64,000 bases of DNA from Phytoseiulus persimilis (taxonomy: Eukaryota; Arthropoda; Arachnida; Mesostigmata; Phytoseiidae): NCBI GenBank assembly GCA_037576195.1, contig CM075102.1, positions 19,030,745 to 19,094,744 on the forward strand, in the 5' to 3' direction. The position numbers and the translations under genes were made by a program. Shown here one piece after another: positions 61,301 through 64,000 of the stretch. The notes beneath the pieces were generated by a model. That model saw nothing but the letters and a program-made list of their open reading frames with translations, was not told the origin of the DNA and did not search any database. Position 1 is the first letter of the stretch. Every line of letters starts with the position of its first letter.

Positions 61301-64000
61301 AACGAATTAGTGCCCGTCTGGGCCTTCGATGCCGTTGCGCATTCGGAAAACAACCGCAAGAGACGTCCGAATCGGAGTGAATCATATCCGTCTCGGGACT
61401 GTACGTCGTGTCCCATATCCTCTCGTTCGCATCTCACTCAATGTTATCTGTCCGACCGGCTCGGCATATTGGGGAGAGCACGGAAGGGCTACACACCACT
61501 CCCCAATATTCGCGATGGACAATCAATGATGATTCGAAGCCCTCACGAAACTTCCAGTCGACCTCCGACGGATGGATACCCAGCTCCGAGGAAGCAGCCG
61601 GTTGTACGATTGGCAAACAATATTCGAAGGCAATGGGCTTTCCGGCTGATGCTTCCCTGAGAAGTGGAACCCTGCGGGGGACCCTGTCCCCCGACGATGT
61701 CCTCAATTCGATGGCATTCCCTCATTTCGTTCGCTACGCCCTGCGAATCCGTGGAAGGCCTCCGGTGCCAGAAGCCCCGAGGAATGAAAATCATGGTACC
61801 CGCTCCATGACCGTTGGGTACCGCTTTCAGGGATGCCGGAGCTCATGCTGCCAACCTACCGGGTTCAAGCCGTGAACTCTAGTTTAGTCCATCGGGAAAA
61901 CATCCCAAACGGCAGATGAACCGGTTGATTCCTCGCGGCTCCTGATTCGAGCTGCTCTCTGAACCTCGTCCATCCATGGAGCTGCTCTGATGGTCACAGA
62001 GGAATCTGAGGCGCTTGCAATCACTCCGACGATGAGGTTTTTCCGACCACTCGGCAGTCCCTCTGTGAGCTGAACCTGACTCCATGGAAATTGGGGAGGC
62101 GGATGGACACATGCGCCCTCGGAACACACGTTGCTCACGAGGCTTGATCTGATTGACCCGGAATCATCTTTGCGGCAAAAACCTGCCACCGCTTGGTTCC
62201 GTTGGGACTCGGGAAGCTCCCGCGGGGTTCGACTCTGGCATCTTCCAATGATCATGAACGAAAAATGGCGAGCTCCGATGTTTACTCGATGAGGGTTAAC
62301 GCTGACTCAATAATTCGTAGTCGATCATCGGGACTCCGCGATCGGCAGCGAATCCGCACCCGACAAGACTCACGATCGAGAGTTATCCAGAAGTTTTCCT
62401 CATTCGTGAACTTGATCATTCAAACTTTCACCGAAGTAGGTCGTTTGCGAGCTATGAGCCGGATGCTAACGATGCCGCCCGAGGCATCCGCCGATTCCGC
62501 CGTCCTCTCACCAAGAGCGACAAACAGGAAGGGACGAAAAAAGTCCTCACGGTCTCATGACGCCGTCCCGAGGGTCCCTTGTGTTAGCGTCCGCCCCTAC
62601 CCCCCGAACACGCTTCCGAGTAAGAGTCAGTCTCAGAGCTTGAGACACGTGAGTTACTCGCAGCATGGGTTCCCGGATCGGGGGTTGGGACGCCCGGGAA
62701 GTCGCGAGGTGAGCTTTTCGTACACTAAAATTATCTCAGAAGCATGCTCAACGCCCCATTCCGGGAACTGAGAACGGAAATATGGGAGAGGAGGTATTGG
62801 GAAAATCTCGGGAACCACTCGCTTGCGGGATCCTGCGACAGAAACTCACCAGATGTGCACCTCTGCTGATCACCCGGTTTCGTTGTTGAGCTTAACGGCA
62901 GCTCGTGTCCTTGGGCATCGCTTTGGTTGGGCGTTAGAGCCTGGAAGCAGAGTCAACTTGCAACGGCGTGGTAAACAAAGAGCAAGAACAAACAATCGAG
63001 CAGATTGCTACGAGCATCGGCTGTTACTCTTTAATCAGATTATGACACCCACGAGCAAGAAGTCTTCGCCCGGACCTAATCGTCTGTGTTCTCACTTGTC
63101 TCCAACGACCGTGAAGGACGGGATCAGCTGGCAGCTTGGGAAGTCGTCGGTTCGAACCAGCGACAGGAATTTTCCTTACCGTTTGCGGGCGCAGAGCGCG
63201 ATGCAATATTCGACAAAAAGGCGGATCAAGCATGGTGGGGGCTCATACGCCCTCGTTTTCCCTTGTGCTCAGGGATCATTGCTATCGCCATGATGTACGG
63301 TGGAAGTATTGTCCTCCATCGATCGGTGGGGTGTCATCGATCCGTTACAGAAACTCGATTCCCGTCAGTGATCTACGGCGATGAAATTGGGTGTCATCGC
63401 GAGGAAACTGACAAAGAGAGTGTGGAGTGACAGCTCCTCGGAGGCGAATCTTCGATGAGATTCTTTTTGATGGAGTGAGTCTCCAAGAGCCATAGGGAAA
63501 AGAATGAGATGCTCGTTTTCCGCTACAAAGGAGCCTATCTTCGATCCGAACCGTACGCGTTCTCCTTCAGAGACGGGATTTCACATTCCTCCGGATTTGT
63601 TGTGGCTCCTCCATTCGATGGATTCGCCTCGTTCCGCGGCACTTCGGACTGAGGCAGCTCTTTCGTATCTCTTTAACGGGCTGCTTCGCTGGTTCGAGTC
63701 GGTGTACTCAATCATGCTACTACGAAACGACAGGCATCGAAAATCACTCGCCGTCTCGGGCTAGAACCGCAGTTGGAGACACGGTGAAGGGGACATGTTC
63801 GCTGATCAAAGATGCTCACAGTTATGATTCCGTGTCCTACGCAACCTTGCAGACGAGCTCGAAGCAAGAGAGCAAAGCGGAGCCGTTCCGACTCAGACTG
63901 CAATGAGTCTGACTCCAATAGCAAAGAGGTGAATCTCTCCTCCCTCGTTGGGCATCGCTTCACAAGCCTCGAGTTTCGCAAGGCCCGAATGATCGATGTC
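55322..64000. other. No supported gene
   Basis: A TATAAAG on the minus strand (55526-55520) has a TCAGTG only 15 bases downstream, too close for a core promoter. Open frames up to 192 codons (62193-62771, plus) show no domain. A degenerate decamer array lies at 60489-60574. Nothing else stands out. Confidence 0.45.
60489..60574. repeat. Degenerate AGGAGTTTCG-like array
   Basis: A purine-leaning stretch of imperfect units of roughly 10 to 13 bases, variations on AAGGGTTTC and AGGAGTTTCG, without strict periodicity. Confidence 0.55.

Noticed and set aside
63150-63170. GGTTCGAACC core suggesting a tRNA B box
   Set aside because: The flanking bases do not form a five-pair T stem, and no A box lies at the right distance upstream. 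Similar cores at 1069, 52470 and 62222 fail the same test.
1-64000. Retroelement, Polinton, viral or toxin fossils
   Set aside because: No polymerase, integrase, protease, capsid or envelope motif and no paired long terminal repeats were seen by eye; a translated profile search would be needed to exclude very degraded copies.

Overview
The window looks like nuclear DNA of an arthropod, most likely a mite or another chelicerate. The evidence is metazoan gene structure (GT/AG introns, TATA and TCAGT-type initiator promoters), an arthropod-style secreted Tyr/Pro/Gly/Ala-rich protein, base composition near 50% GC and no visible CpG depletion. The taxon is inferred from these traits and not from any species-specific marker. 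No bacterial operons, tRNA, rRNA or CRISPR were seen.

The window is gene-poor. At about 50% GC, chance alone gives several open frames of 150 codons or more across six frames in 64 kb, so most long open frames here mean little. One clearly exceeds chance: a 338-residue secreted repetitive protein on the minus strand (32242-33258). It has a signal peptide, a TATA box (33417-33423) and an initiator with its A at 33393, all at canonical spacing. A second gene is supported by splice grammar and hydrophobicity: a small protein with two membrane helices on the plus strand. Its exons lie at 15717-15988 and 16079-16148, with a probable first coding exon at 5055-5117 and a probable leader ending at 4448. 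All phases agree.

Layout: 1-4300 shows no supported gene. 4310-16148 is the candidate membrane-protein gene, whose 10.6-kb first intron holds a possible second promoter and leader (6679-7131). 16149-30416 is empty apart from a short hAT-like non-autonomous DNA transposon (24289-24553) with an 8-bp target duplication. 30417-30569 is a well-formed core promoter with only a 7-codon frame behind it. 31370-32120 is a strongly purine-skewed block immediately 3' of the secreted-protein gene. From 33.5 kb to the end there are only weak candidates: a splice pair near 41 kb, a GC-rich hairpin near 43.9 kb, a possible first exon at 44.4 kb, and a minus-strand open frame at 55 kb with a mildly domain-like pattern.

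The two main genes show no functional link. No retrovirus-like, Polinton or toxin fossil was recognised, and no reverse transcriptase, transposase or capsid motif was found by eye.
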